Shown here one piece after another: positions 26,569-35,740 of a stretch of DNA of 64,000 nt. The notes beneath the pieces were generated by a model. That model saw only the letters and a list, made by a program, of their open reading frames with translations. It did not search any database and was not told the DNA's origin. The translations under genes and the position numbers were made by a program. The stretch lies in NCBI RefSeq assembly GCF_014196505.1, contig NZ_JACIDW010000002.1, forward strand, positions 186,001 through 250,000, read 5' to 3'. Source of the stretch: Rhizobium metallidurans. GTDB lineage: Bacteria > Pseudomonadota > Alphaproteobacteria > Rhizobiales > Rhizobiaceae. Each line of letters begins with the position of its first letter. Within the stretch, counting starts at the first letter, position 1.

Positions 26569-27767
26569 CAGCTGACGGGCTCCTTGGCGGCAAGCTCGCC
26601 ACCTTCGGACCGCACCGGCCCACCCTCGCGCACCCGCTGCAGGCCCTGGGTGACGATCAGGTCGCCATCGGCGAGATTGCCTTTCACCAGAACGTAATCG
26701 GGATTGCGCTGGACGATGCTGACGCGCACCTTGGACGACTTCTGCTCGACCACCCGCCACACGAAGGAGCCTTGCGAATCCCACTGCACCGACTGCGGAT
26801 CGACCGCCGGATACTGATTGCCCTCGAACCGCATGCCGACGCTGAACGACATCCCGGCCCGCAGCTCGTCGGAAGCATTGTTGATCCGCGCCCGCATCCT
26901 GAGCGTTCGGCTGGCGCGGTCGACGCGGTTGTCGATCGCCTCGACGGCGCCCGAAAACACCTGCCCCGGCCGCGCGACCGACGTCGCCTCGACCGCCTGG
27001 CCGACCTTGACCGTATTGGCGAAACGCTCGGGCACCCAATAGTCGACGAGGATCTCGGTGCGGTCGTCGAGCGTCACGATTGGCGTCGTCGTCGAGACGT
27101 TGTCGCCGATATTGATCGGCATGATGCCGACGATGCCGTCGATCGGCGCCAGGATGTTGCGACGGTCGAGACTGAGCTGCGCCGCCTGCAATTGCAGCCG
27201 CGCGTTCTGCTCGGCGATCTCCTGATCGAACACGTCCATGCGCGAGACGCTGGACTTGATATTGTTATAGAGGCTGGACTTCTCGACCGCCGCTTTCAGC
27301 GCCACGTCGGCCTGCCCCTTGACGATCACCTGCTCTTCGCTGTCGAGCTTGGCGATGACCTGCCCCTGCTTGACCCGGTCGCCCGACTTGACGAGGATTT
27401 CGCGGATGAGGCCGCTCGCCTGCGGCGTCACCACCACCGAGCGGATCGCGTCGCCGGTGCCGATCGCGCTCAGGCGGTCGTTGACGGTGCCGGGCACGAC
27501 AGCCTGCGTGACGACAAGCACCGCGGCGTTGCGTCCGCCGCCACCGCCGCCGCCGTTGCCGCCGGAGCGACGATTGCCGGCCTGTTCGCCCGATGCGGCG
27601 GGCGCCGCCCGGCCGGAATTGTCAGGATCGATCGCCTTGCCGACAAGCGCTTCGGGAACGCCGGCATTGCGCAGCGTGTCGCGCGCGCCGGGCACAAAGA
27701 AAGCCCATGCGCTAACGCCGGCGGCGATGACGATGAGACAGATGGTAAACTGCTTCCAAAATGACAT
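26568..27767 (-). CDS. RND efflux pump, periplasmic membrane-fusion protein
   Basis: A 399-residue HlyD/AcrA-type adaptor that joins the inner-membrane pump to an outer-membrane channel. It has an N-terminal membrane anchor (about 5-25), a Gly/Asn-rich spacer, the lipoyl half-motif SGLIREILVKSGDRVKQGQV IAKLDSE, an alpha-helical hairpin and IDGIVGIMPINIGDNVS. GGAG precedes the ATG. First gene of the efflux operon. Confidence 0.92.
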   Translation of the reverse strand: MSFWKQFTICLIVIAAGVSAWAFFVPGARDTLRNAGVPEALVGKAIDPDNSGRAAPAASGEQAGNRRSGGNGGGGGGGRNAAVLVVTQAVVPGTVNDRLSAIGTGDAIRSVVVTPQASGLIREILVKSGDRVKQGQVIAKLDSEEQVIVKGQADVALKAAVEKSSLYNNIKSSVSRMDVFDQEIAEQNARLQLQAAQLSLDRRNILAPIDGIVGIMPINIGDNVSTTTPIVTLDDRTEILVDYWVPERFANTVKVGQAVEATSVARPGQVFSGAVEAIDNRVDRASRTLRMRARINNASDELRAGMSFSVGMRFEGNQYPAVDPQSVQWDSQGSFVWRVVEQKSSKVRVSIVQRNPDYVLVKGNLADGDLIVTQGLQRVREGGPVRSEGGELAAKEPVS

Positions 27768-27849
27768 TCACGTCTCCAGAGGGACTCGAGGCTAGTCCAG
27801 GGTCGATCGAAAGAGGCGCGTACGAAGCAACCGCCGCGTAACGGCGCGA

Positions 27850-27910
27850 ATTATCGTCTGTTTGCCGGTCAGCGGCAAGAGAATTGGCGCCCCATTACAG
27901 CATTGTAATG
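27850..27910. promoter_or_regulatory. Divergent control region of the RND operon with a palindromic operator
   Basis: For the minus-strand RND operon, TTGCCG (27873-27878) and GATAAT (27850-27855) are 17 bases apart. Just upstream is a perfect inverted repeat CATTACA-GCAT-TGTAATG (27893-27910). On the plus strand, TTGGCG-16-TAATGT would place the same palindrome between -35 and -10 of a promoter toward the hydrolase gene. This suggests a dimeric regulator such as a TetR or MerR member; no regulator gene is adjacent. The remainder of 27768-28170 shows no gene. Confidence 0.55.
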
Positions 27911-28170
27911 TCAACTGTCGATGACCGGAGAAGGCCTGTCGTCGCACGTTGATTTGGCCCGCCTGGCAGGCAGCCGCGCCGGACAACGCGCCGGCCGCGG
28001 CGCGCGCCAGAGGCCCCACCAAAGACCACGCCAGAGACCCCGCCAGACACAATGTCGGCCGCACCGGGAAATAGTGCTTTCGTTTCGCGCCATTCCGATG
28101 TTCTCTTCGGTGCCATGGGCCGAGGATGCGCCCGCGCTCCATTCATTCAACCGCAAAGAGGATGACGAGC

Positions 28171-28992
28171 ATGCCGAAGATCGCCACCAGGGACGGAACG
28201 AAGATTTTCTACAAGGATTGGGGCACCGGCCAGCCGATCCTCTTCTCGCATGGCTGGCCTCTCTCGGGCGACGCCTGGGAAGCGCAGATGCTGTTTTTCG
28301 GCCAGAACGGCTACCGCGTCATCGCCCATGACCGCCGCGGCCACGGCAAGTCCTCCCAGAGCTGGGACGGCAACAACATGGACCAGTACGCCGACGATCT
28401 GGCAGAAATTATCGAGCATCTCGACCTCAAGAACCTGATCATGATCGGCCACTCCACCGGCGGCGGCGAGGTCGCCCATTATCTCGGCCGCCACGGCACC
28501 AAGCGCGTCGCCAAGGTGGTGCTGGTCGGCGCCGTTCCGCCGCTGATGCTGAAGACATCGGACAATCCCGAGGGCCTGCCCCGCGACGTCTTCGACGGCA
28601 TTCGCAAGGGCACGGCGCTCGACCGCTCGCAGTTCTTCCGCGATCTCTCCATGCCCTTCTACGGCTTCAACCGCGACGGCGCCAAGCTCAACGAGGGCCT
28701 GCGCGAGACCTTCTGGCTGATGGGCATGGCCGGCGGCATCAAGGGCGAATACGACTGCATCCACGAATTCTCCGAGGTCGACTACACCGACGACCTGCGC
28801 AAGATCGACAAGCCGACATTGTTCATCCACGGCGACGACGACCAGATCGTCCCTATCGCCGCCGCCGCGCTCAAGGCCGCCAAGATCGTCCAGGGCTCGG
28901 TGCTCAAGGTCTACCAAGGCAGCGCCCACGGCCTCGCCCAGCTCGAACCGGAACGCTTCAACGCCGATGTGCTGGCGTTCATCAAGGGGTGA
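28171..28992 (+). CDS. Alpha/beta hydrolase (non-haem chloroperoxidase/arylesterase type)
   Basis: A 273-residue single-domain hydrolase. The nucleophile elbow is GHSTGGG (Ser about 98), the acid is in HGDDDQIVP and the histidine in GSAHGL. The oxyanion region is [11 protein letters not shown], followed by [11 protein letters not shown]. Members hydrolyse esters and can perform perhydrolysis; the physiological substrate is unknown. The start MPKIATRDG is preferred for fit with the family; ATGs at 28162 and 28126 are in frame. Confidence 0.87.
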   Translation: MPKIATRDGTKIFYKDWGTGQPILFSHGWPLSGDAWEAQMLFFGQNGYRVIAHDRRGHGKSSQSWDGNNMDQYADDLAEIIEHLDLKNLIMIGHSTGGGEVAHYLGRHGTKRVAKVVLVGAVPPLMLKTSDNPEGLPRDVFDGIRKGTALDRSQFFRDLSMPFYGFNRDGAKLNEGLRETFWLMGMAGGIKGEYDCIHEFSEVDYTDDLRKIDKPTLFIHGDDDQIVPIAAAALKAAKIVQGSVLKVYQGSAHGLAQLEPERFNADVLAFIKG

Positions 28993-29242
28993 GACGTCGC
29001 CGCGCAGCCGGGTGTTGGACGCTTGAGCTTCATCCGCACCGTTGAACTCGCGGAGACGTGCTTAGATCCTCGGCACTCGTCCCGAGCATCTGCCAAGCCC
29101 TCGCTTTACTCGACGCCGATGGACACTGGCCGCCAACGAGCACCACCCGCTCCCCACCATCCTACGCAACATCCCGTGGACCGGGAATGAAAGCAGAACA
29201 TCTTTTCTGGTCTTTCCGATCCGAATCACTACATTACGCGCC

Positions 29243-31723
29243 ATGAGCAATAGTTTCGACGATATGCCCTTCTTCGACGAGGAGCCGGGCGAAGCGCCGC
29301 GCAAGCAGCAGGCCCCCGCGGCTCCCGCAAGAGGAGCCCCGGCATCAGGAGGTCTCGCCGCCCGCGCCATGGCTGCCCGTGGCGGCGCACAGCGACCGGA
29401 TTATCTCGATGGCCTCAATCCCGAGCAGACCGAAGCCGTCGAGACGCTTGAGGGTCCGGTCCTCGTGCTCGCCGGCGCCGGCACCGGCAAGACCCGCGTG
29501 CTGACCACCCGCATCGCCCATATCCTGAACACCAACCGCGCCTTCCCCTCGCAGATCCTGGCGGTGACCTTCACCAACAAGGCCGCCCGCGAGATGAAGG
29601 AACGCATCGCGCATCTGGTCGGCGGCGCGGTCGAGGGCATGCCCTGGCTCGGCACCTTCCACTCGATCGGCGTCAAGCTGCTCCGCCGCCACGCCGAGCT
29701 CGTCAACCTGCGCTCCGATTTCACCATTCTCGACACCGACGACGTCGTGCGCCTCGTCAAGCAGCTAATCCAGGCCGAAGGCCTCGACGACAAGCGCTGG
29801 CCGGCCAAGCAGTTCGCCGGCATGATCGACACCTGGAAGAACAAGGGGCTGGGCCCGGCCGACATTCCGGAAGGCGACGCCCGCGCCTTCGCAAACGGCA
29901 AGGGCCGCGAACTCTACTTCGCCTACCAGCAGCGCCTTTCGACGCTGAACGCTTGCGATTTCGGCGACCTCCTGATGCATCCGATCGCGATCTTCCGGAA
30001 GACACCGGATCTGCTCAAGGAATACCACCAGCGCTTCCGCTATATCCTCGTCGACGAGTATCAGGACACCAACACCGCGCAATATATGTGGCTGCGCCTG
30101 CTCGCCCAGCGCCCCAAGGGCGAGCCGCAGAACGTCTGCTGCGTCGGCGACGACGACCAGTCGATCTACGGCTGGCGCGGCGCCGAGGTCGACAACATCC
30201 TGCGCTTCGAGAAGGATTTCCCCGGCGCCAAGGTGATCAAGCTCGAGCGCAATTATCGCTCCACCGCCCATATCCTCGGTGCCGCCGCGCACCTGATCAC
30301 CCACAATGAAGGCCGCCTCGGCAAGACTCTCTTCACCGACCGCCGCGATCCCGATGATATCAAGGTGCAGGTCCACGCCTCCTGGGATTCGGAGGAGGAA
30401 GCCCGCGCCATCGGCGACGAGATCGAGCAGCTGCAGCGCAATCAGCACAAGCTGAACGACATGGCCATCCTCGTGCGCGCCTCCTTCCAGATGCGCGAGT
30501 TCGAAGACCGCTTCGTGACACTCGGCCTCAACTACCGCGTCATCGGCGGCCCGCGCTTCTACGAGCGCCTCGAAATCCGCGATGCCATGGCCTACTTCCG
30601 CCTCGTCGCCCAGCCGGCCGACGACCTCGCCTTCGAGCGCATCATCAACACCCCCAAGCGCGGTCTCGGCGACACCACCGTGCGCGCATTGCACGATTAT
30701 GCCCGCGCCCGCGACATACCGATGCTGGCGGCAGCGGCCGACATGATCGAGACGGACGAGCTGAAGCCGAAGGCCCGCAAGGCGCTGTTCGACGTGATTC
30801 AATCTTTCCGCAGATGGCAGGAAAGGCTTGAAAACACGTCACATACCGAACTCGCCGAGCAGATCCTCGAGGAGTCCGGCTATACCGACATGTGGAAGGC
30901 CGACAAGACCGCCGACGCCCCCGCCCGCCTCGACAACCTGAAGGAACTCATCCGCTCGATGGAGAGCTTCGAGTCCATGCGAGGGTTCCTCGAGCACGTC
31001 TCGCTGGTCATGGACGCCGAGCAGAACGAGAATCTCGACGCCGTCTCGATCATGACGCTGCACTCCGCCAAGGGGCTCGAATTCGAGACCGTCTTCCTGC
31101 CCGGCTGGGAAGAAGGCCTCTTCCCGCACCAGCGCTCGCTCGACGAGACAGGCCGCGCCGGGCTGGAAGAAGAGCGCCGCCTCGCCTATGTGGGCTTGAC
31201 CCGCGCCAAGCGCCGCTGCCACATCTGGTTCGTCTCCAACCGCCGCATCCACGGCCTGTGGCAATCGACCATCCCCTCGCGCTTCCTCGACGAACTGCCC
31301 GACACCCATGTCGAGGTCGCCGAGGTCGAGCAGAGCTACGGCGGTTACGGCCGCGGCGGCTACGGCCAGTCGCGCTTCGACAAGGCCGAGCCCTTCGCCA
31401 ACAGCTATTCCACCCCCGGCTGGAAGCGCGCCCAGCAAAACCGCAACGACGCCACCCGCGACAACTGGGGCTCCCGCTCCGGCCATTCCGTCGAGCGCAT
31501 CGGCTATGGCGAAAGCGGCCCGAAGACCCGCACCATCGACGGCGAACTCGTCGCCAAATCGACAGCGACCCAGCCCTCGAAATTCACCGTCGGCGACCGT
31601 GTCTTCCACATGAAGTTCGGCAACGGCAACATCAAGATGATCGAGGGCAACAAGCTGACGATCGAATTCGACAAGGCCGGCGAAAAGCGGGTGCTGGACG
31701 GGTTTGTCGAGGCGGTCGGCTAA
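29243..31723 (+). CDS. uvrD: UvrD/PcrA-type DNA helicase II
   Basis: An 826-residue superfamily-1A 3'-5' helicase for nucleotide excision and mismatch repair. A Pro/Ala-rich N-terminal extension (about 1-50) precedes the Q motif LNPEQTEAVETLEGP and Walker A VLAGAGTGKTRVL. Helicase motifs follow: VTFTNKAAREMKER (Ia), LVDEYQDTN (II), CCVGDDDQSIYGWRGA (III), LERNYRS (IV), MTLHSAKGLEFETVFLPGWE (V) and RRLAYVGLTRAK (VI). The C-terminus has a Gly/Tyr-rich linker and a tudor-like tail (FTVGDRVFHMKFGNGNIKMI). ATG start. Confidence 0.96.
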   Translation: MSNSFDDMPFFDEEPGEAPRKQQAPAAPARGAPASGGLAARAMAARGGAQRPDYLDGLNPEQTEAVETLEGPVLVLAGAGTGKTRVLTTRIAHILNTNRAFPSQILAVTFTNKAAREMKERIAHLVGGAVEGMPWLGTFHSIGVKLLRRHAELVNLRSDFTILDTDDVVRLVKQLIQAEGLDDKRWPAKQFAGMIDTWKNKGLGPADIPEGDARAFANGKGRELYFAYQQRLSTLNACDFGDLLMHPIAIFRKTPDLLKEYHQRFRYILVDEYQDTNTAQYMWLRLLAQRPKGEPQNVCCVGDDDQSIYGWRGAEVDNILRFEKDFPGAKVIKLERNYRSTAHILGAAAHLITHNEGRLGKTLFTDRRDPDDIKVQVHASWDSEEEARAIGDEIEQLQRNQHKLNDMAILVRASFQMREFEDRFVTLGLNYRVIGGPRFYERLEIRDAMAYFRLVAQPADDLAFERIINTPKRGLGDTTVRALHDYARARDIPMLAAAADMIETDELKPKARKALFDVIQSFRRWQERLENTSHTELAEQILEESGYTDMWKADKTADAPARLDNLKELIRSMESFESMRGFLEHVSLVMDAEQNENLDAVSIMTLHSAKGLEFETVFLPGWEEGLFPHQRSLDETGRAGLEEERRLAYVGLTRAKRRCHIWFVSNRRIHGLWQSTIPSRFLDELPDTHVEVAEVEQSYGGYGRGGYGQSRFDKAEPFANSYSTPGWKRAQQNRNDATRDNWGSRSGHSVERIGYGESGPKTRTIDGELVAKSTATQPSKFTVGDRVFHMKFGNGNIKMIEGNKLTIEFDKAGEKRVLDGFVEAVG

Positions 31724-31838
31724 CGAAACGCGGCGGCGGCGATCCGCCGTCACCCATTCGTGACTTCGCATATGAGCCCGCCTCCCGCATACTCCCCACG
31801 CCCGCACCACGAACCGCGGGCCCAAATAGGAGGATGCC

Positions 31839-31940
31839 ATGAAACGCTACTCGCTATCCCTGATCGCAATGTCCCTTGTACTGGCCGTCGTCGGCAATCC
31901 GGCGATCGCGCTCGCTTGCAACAAGATCGTCGGGACGTGA
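31839..31940 (+). CDS. Tiny secreted or lipid-anchored peptide (33 aa)
   Basis: The frame reads MKRYSLSLIAMSLVLAVVGN then PAIALACNKIVGT. AGGAGG stands 5-6 bases before the ATG, one of the best ribosome sites in the window. A basic start, a hydrophobic core and ALA|C look like a signal peptide, leaving only about seven mature residues (CNKIVGT). It weakly resembles entericidin-type lipoproteins but stops where their mature part would begin. A strong stem-loop follows 15 bases after the stop. Function unknown. Confidence 0.6.
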   Translation: MKRYSLSLIAMSLVLAVVGNPAIALACNKIVGT

Positions 31941-31954
31941 TCGGCTCAAGGAAT

Positions 31955-31982
31955 GGGTGAGCGGGTGAAAGCCCGCTCACCC
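31955..31982 (+). terminator. Stem-loop after the 33-aa peptide
   Basis: A perfect 11-bp stem GGGTGAGCGGG/CCCGCTCACCC with a 6-base loop. It lacks a T tract on either strand, so it may stabilise the mRNA end rather than terminate. It lies between convergent genes. Confidence 0.5.
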
Positions 31983-31995
31983 CCTCGACGCCCCC

Positions 31996-32349
31996 TCACC
32001 CCAGTATCGGCATCGACCCCAATCCCAATATATCGTTGAACAGCGCCAGCCCGATCCCCGCCGCCACGATCACCAATCCGATCAAAAACAGCCGCCGCGA
32101 GCGGTCGTATTTCGCCGCGATCAGGGAGTCCCTTGCAAGCAGGTCGGCGAAGACCTTCACCTGCAGGCCGATGCCGACGACGAGGAGCAGCATCGGCAGG
32201 ATGTCGATCCGACTCCAGTCGTTCGGATTGGAGACCCAGCGGCTGATGAAGGTGAGACAGAAGCCCAGGATGATGCCGGCGGCGGTCAGCGAGCCGTTGC
32301 GGAATGTGGCGTCGATTTTTTCCTCTGGATCCGGCTCGGGCATGGCCAT
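31996..32349 (-). CDS. Small membrane protein, three predicted helices
   Basis: About 117 residues: a polar N-terminus (MAMAMPEPDPEEKIDATFRN region), then hydrophobic segments at about 21-38 (GSLTAAGIILGFCLTFI), 52-72 (PMLLLVVGIGLQVKVFADLL) and 90-110 (LFLIGLVIVAAGIGLALF). The ATG at 32349 is chosen because earlier codons in this frame read as unlikely Trp/Ser-rich sequence. No family recognised. Confidence 0.55.
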   Translation of the reverse strand: MAMPEPDPEEKIDATFRNGSLTAAGIILGFCLTFISRWVSNPNDWSRIDILPMLLLVVGIGLQVKVFADLLARDSLIAAKYDRSRRLFLIGLVIVAAGIGLALFNDILGLGSMPILG

Positions 32350-32606
32350 GGCTTTCGGCTGATCTTCTCCCGAAAGAAACGCAGAAATCCCCGAAGACGG
32401 CAAGAGCGACCAAGATCGCCAGGGCCGACATCGCCACGTCGGCGAATCAGCGATACATAGCGCAAGCACAATCTTAATCCGCACCGCCGACAGCGGTCAA
32501 TCGCGCGAAATTCATCACAACATTCGCCTTTTGACGGCGACCGCAAATCACCTTAGCCCGTCTGCATCCGCCCGAGAAGGACGGCGGGTTCGCAAGGGAG
32601 ATTCAG

Positions 32607-33062
32607 GTGACCAGCGTATCGTCTTTGGGTGGCGGCAGCGCCTCTTATATTTCCAGCCTTGACAAGAACGGCGACGGCGTCGTTTCGGCCGACGAACTGG
32701 CCGCCGCCAACACCACGAACAATTCAGGCACGACGGCGACCAAGGCATCGACGGCAAACAGCACCGCCGACAGCGCCAGCGTCACCCAGAAGATCGCCGC
32801 CGATATTCTCTCGCTGATGCTGCAGCTGCAGCAATCGAGCGATGCGAGCGACACCTCCGGCAACGACGGCGCCGTGAGCGGCAACAGCCCGAAGGGCATC
32901 CTCGCCCTGATGGATAGCAACGCGGATCGCAGACCGACCGCGAGCGAGCTCTTTGCCGATCCGTCGACCGTCGCACAGCAGGCCGGCACCGGCAGCGACC
33001 CTGCTGCCGCTCCGGTTCTCGCCGACATGCAGACCGTCGTTCGCGCCTATCAGAACACCTAG
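32607..33062 (+). CDS. EF-hand domain protein
   Basis: A 151-residue Ser/Thr/Ala-rich protein. It has one canonical EF-hand loop at about 19-31 (DKNGDGVVSADEL, with acidic residues at positions 1, 3, 5 and 12) and a degenerate second loop near 104 (DSNADRRPTASEL). The GTG start follows AAGGGAG. No signal peptide is visible. Calcium binding is likely at the first site only. Comparable small EF-hand proteins occur in rhizobia, with roles mostly unknown. Confidence 0.72.
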   Translation: MTSVSSLGGGSASYISSLDKNGDGVVSADELAAANTTNNSGTTATKASTANSTADSASVTQKIAADILSLMLQLQQSSDASDTSGNDGAVSGNSPKGILALMDSNADRRPTASELFADPSTVAQQAGTGSDPAAAPVLADMQTVVRAYQNT

Positions 33063-33648
33063 GGCTCCGCGCCCGCCGCTGGCGGCAACGTGCAAAACGG
33101 CTGACCGGCTGGCGATTTGGCGCCGCCGGCTAAGCCCAAACAGCCTCGATCGAACGCAAGCTCCGACTCGCCGGCGTCAAGGCCGAGTGCCGGGTTCTTC
33201 CGTCTGGCGAAGAACCGCAAGCTCTCCGAGGAGCGGATGAAGACGCTGGTGCGCGAGGCGGATCTCGCCGAAGCGCGTTTCGCGATCCCGTAAGGGCGGC
33301 CGCGCGTCGGTAAATGACCTCGGCCTTGAAGAGATCGCCGGTCGTTTCGGCGAACACGTTGTCGTGAGCGTCACCGACACTTCCCGCGAAGGCGCGTCTC
33401 CCGCCTCCTTGATAATCCCCGACCATCGGCACCCGTCCATTTTCCGGGAAGGCGGAGTTTCCGGCCATTCCGGAGGGTTCCGGCGCTAACCCGCTGGCTG
33501 CGTTGAGGCTGGCTTGCCTTGAGGCTGCTTCTTGCTCCATCGGCGCGGGCCTTGGAGCTTTCAGGTTGGAGTAAGGGTTCTGTGGCTACGTCGCCCGCCG
33601 GGTGCATTGGGGAAGGTGGACTTATTATCATTACTTATAGGAGCGGAT
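33063..33648. other. Gene-free stretch with degenerate sequence
   Basis: No intact gene. It holds the transposase remnant on the minus strand. On the plus strand there is also a short orphan coding-like end, FRLAKNRKLSEERMKTLVRE onward to ARFAIP-stop at about 33200-33292, which looks like the tail of a lost gene I cannot name. The last 30 bases are AT-rich and hold the ribosome site of the next gene. Confidence 0.6.
33298..33390 (-). pseudogene. Remnant of an IS3-family transposase (OrfB)
   Basis: About 31 codons on the minus strand read AGSVGDAHDNVFAETTGDLF followed by KAEVIYRRAA. This matches the region around the second catalytic Asp of IS3-family DDE integrases (pattern SVGDsyDNAlAETinGLyKaEvI.RRGPW). 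The match fades on both sides, with no terminal inverted repeats seen, so only a fragment remains. It marks past transposition beside the methyltransferase pair. Confidence 0.72.
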
Positions 33649-34404
33649 ATGACAGATAACCGTCTTGTCCTTCATACCAATTTGCGTGACCAGGTGTTCG
33701 CCGACGAACACGACGCGGTCGCGGACTTTTCCTTCAACTCGACCGTGGCAAGCGTGTTCGACGACATGGTCAGCCGATCCGTCCCGTTCTACGGAGAGAT
33801 GCAGCGCATGGTTTGCGAACTGGCGCGGGACTTCGCCCAGCCGCAGTCGAAGCTCTATGACATCGGTTGCTCGACGGCCACGACACTCCTGACCCTTGAT
33901 CACATTGTCGACAATCATGTCGATTTCGTCGGTATCGACAATGCCCCGGAGATGCTCAAGAAGGCCGCGGAGAAAATCGAGGAATCCGGCACGAACCGTT
34001 CGATCGACCTCGTCACCGCCGACGTTCACCGCGGCTTCACCATCGACAACGCCAGTGTCGTGACGATGCTGCTGACGCTCCAGTTCGTCCGCCCGCTTTT
34101 TCGCGAACGCGTGATGAAGACGATCTACGACGGGCTCAACGACGACGGCTGCCTGCTGCTGATCGAGAAGCTGACCAGCGAGGACACGACGTTCAACCGC
34201 CTCTTCATCGACCACTATTATGAATTCAAGCGGCGCAACGGCTACTCTTCCATCGAGATATCGAAAAAGCGCGAAGCGCTGGAAAATGTCCTCATTCCCT
34301 ACCGCCTCGAGGAAAACATCCAGCTGCTGCGCGAAGCGGGCTTCAAGAGCACGGAGGTGTTCTTCCGCTGGTATAATTTCTGCGGCATTGTCGCGATCAA
34401 GTGA
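33649..34404 (+). CDS. CmoA-like SAM-dependent enzyme (carboxy-SAM synthase family)
   Basis: A 251-residue class I methyltransferase fold. It follows E. coli CmoA in order: DFSFNSTVASVFDDMVSRSV, the SAM motif YDIGCSTATTLLTLD (about 70), FVGIDNAPEMLKKA, TLQFVRPLFRERVM, and YEFKRRNGYSSIEISKKREA with R208 in the position of the CmoA arginine that holds the prephenate-derived carboxylate. CmoA makes carboxy-S-adenosylmethionine for tRNA wobble uridine modification by CmoB. No cmoB is adjacent; instead a membrane methyltransferase follows 11 bases later. AGGAGC precedes the ATG. Carboxy-SAM synthesis is an inference. Confidence 0.78.
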   Translation: MTDNRLVLHTNLRDQVFADEHDAVADFSFNSTVASVFDDMVSRSVPFYGEMQRMVCELARDFAQPQSKLYDIGCSTATTLLTLDHIVDNHVDFVGIDNAPEMLKKAAEKIEESGTNRSIDLVTADVHRGFTIDNASVVTMLLTLQFVRPLFRERVMKTIYDGLNDDGCLLLIEKLTSEDTTFNRLFIDHYYEFKRRNGYSSIEISKKREALENVLIPYRLEENIQLLREAGFKSTEVFFRWYNFCGIVAIK

Positions 34405-34415
34405 GACGGAATGAC

Positions 34416-35165
34416 ATGAAGAATCTGATGCTGAAGGTGGGAACCTTCTTTTTCAAGTATCGAAACCAGGCTTTCCCGCTGATCATCGTCGCCCTGTTCG
34501 TCGCCGCGCCACCGACGGTGTCGATATTCGGGAGTACGGAACTCGAGCGGTGGAAGGACGTCGTGGCGCTGGTCGTCATATTGTCGGGCCTCGTCCTTCG
34601 CGCGACCGTCATCGGCTATGCCTACATCAAGCGCGGCGGTCTGAACAAACGCGTCTATGCCAAGGACCTTGTCACGGAAGGCATGTTCGGGGTCTGCCGC
34701 AATCCGCTCTACGTCGGCAACATGCTCGTCTACTCGGGACTTTTCCTGTTCCACGGAAATCCGCTGGTCGTCGTCGTCGGGTGCCTGGTGTTCGCCTTCA
34801 TCTACCAGTCCATCATCTACGCCGAAGAGGAATTCCTCGCAGACAAGTTCGGCCAGGGCTACCGCGACTATTGCCGGAATGTCCCGAGGTGGGGCCTCAA
34901 GCTCAGCGCGTTCGCTTCCTCGACGGAGGGAATGGCATTCAACTGGAAAAGGGTGATCGCCAAGGACTATTCGACGATGTCGTCGACGCTGATCGCGGTC
35001 GTGGCAACGGAGTTCTACAGGCTTGCCGCCGACTCGATCACCGAGCAGGAGATCTCCTACGCCGTTGTGTTAGGGGCGCTTCTTGTCGCCGTTCTTGCCT
35101 TCACCGGACTGACCAGCTCGCTGAAGAAGCTCGGCGTGTTCGATGACATGACAACGGCGCACTGA
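34416..35165 (+). CDS. Membrane methyltransferase of the ICMT/PEMT type
   Basis: A 249-residue protein with about six hydrophobic helices. It carries the motif VCRNPLYVGNMLVYSG and later EEEFLADKFGQGYRDYCRNV then PRW, the SAM-binding pattern of isoprenylcysteine carboxyl/phospholipid methyltransferases. The C-terminal ~75 residues add one more helix pair. It starts at ATG 34416; a GTG at 34401 overlapping the CmoA-like stop (GTGA) is also possible, so the two are surely co-transcribed. The substrate is probably membrane-bound and small; its identity is unknown. Confidence 0.78.
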   Translation: MKNLMLKVGTFFFKYRNQAFPLIIVALFVAAPPTVSIFGSTELERWKDVVALVVILSGLVLRATVIGYAYIKRGGLNKRVYAKDLVTEGMFGVCRNPLYVGNMLVYSGLFLFHGNPLVVVVGCLVFAFIYQSIIYAEEEFLADKFGQGYRDYCRNVPRWGLKLSAFASSTEGMAFNWKRVIAKDYSTMSSTLIAVVATEFYRLAADSITEQEISYAVVLGALLVAVLAFTGLTSSLKKLGVFDDMTTAH

Positions 35166-35230
35166 GGCCGGCGACGACGCCAAGCGGGCGCGCCGCAGCT
35201 TGTCTCTGGCAAGATTTCGCCGCGCCACGC

Positions 35231-35270
35231 CCCTCTGCGCTCCCGGACATCTCCCCCTTGTGGGGCGCGG
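35231..35270. repeat. Partial RIME-like palindrome
   Basis: CCTCTG, then ATCTCCCCCTTGTGGGG, matches one arm of the element at 35741-35883, truncated and diverged. Confidence 0.6.
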
Positions 35271-35740
35271 GCCGAGACACCTGGCTCGGCCCCATACCAC
35301 CACCCGACCCCACGGGCACGATCATCCACCCCACGAAACAAATCCCTCAACCCGCTCAACACCCTATCACCAGCGCCACACATTTCTCATCCCCGCCCCG
35401 CGCCGCCACGCCATACTCCTCCTCGTCACCGCACTGGGAGCCGGGTCGCGAACCGGATGCTCAGCCGCTTGAAATCCGGCGTGTGGTGATGGTTGCCAAG
35501 GGGATCGAACGCCGTCAGGGCCGATGATCCACCGGCAAGACCGATCCGAGAGACGCTCCTGTCGGGTCGGGCGAACCGGAAACCGAGGTGATCGGGCAGG
35601 CGGACAGCCTGACATCCATACCACCGACAACAAACCGCCTGCCCTTCCCGTTTCATGACGCCGACCGTCGCGAGGCTTTGCTTCGCGCGCGGTTTTGGCG
35701 TGCGTGGTGTTGGCTAAGTTTGGCGTTCTGCCGTGTAACG

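Noticed and set aside
33130..33540. A 136-codon minus-strand frame as a full gene
   Set aside because: Only about 31 codons resemble a transposase; the rest is random-looking, so it is annotated as a remnant.
35426..35656. A 76-codon minus-strand frame in the repeat-rich gap
   Set aside because: Composition and lack of ribosome site do not support coding; may be part of a repeat.
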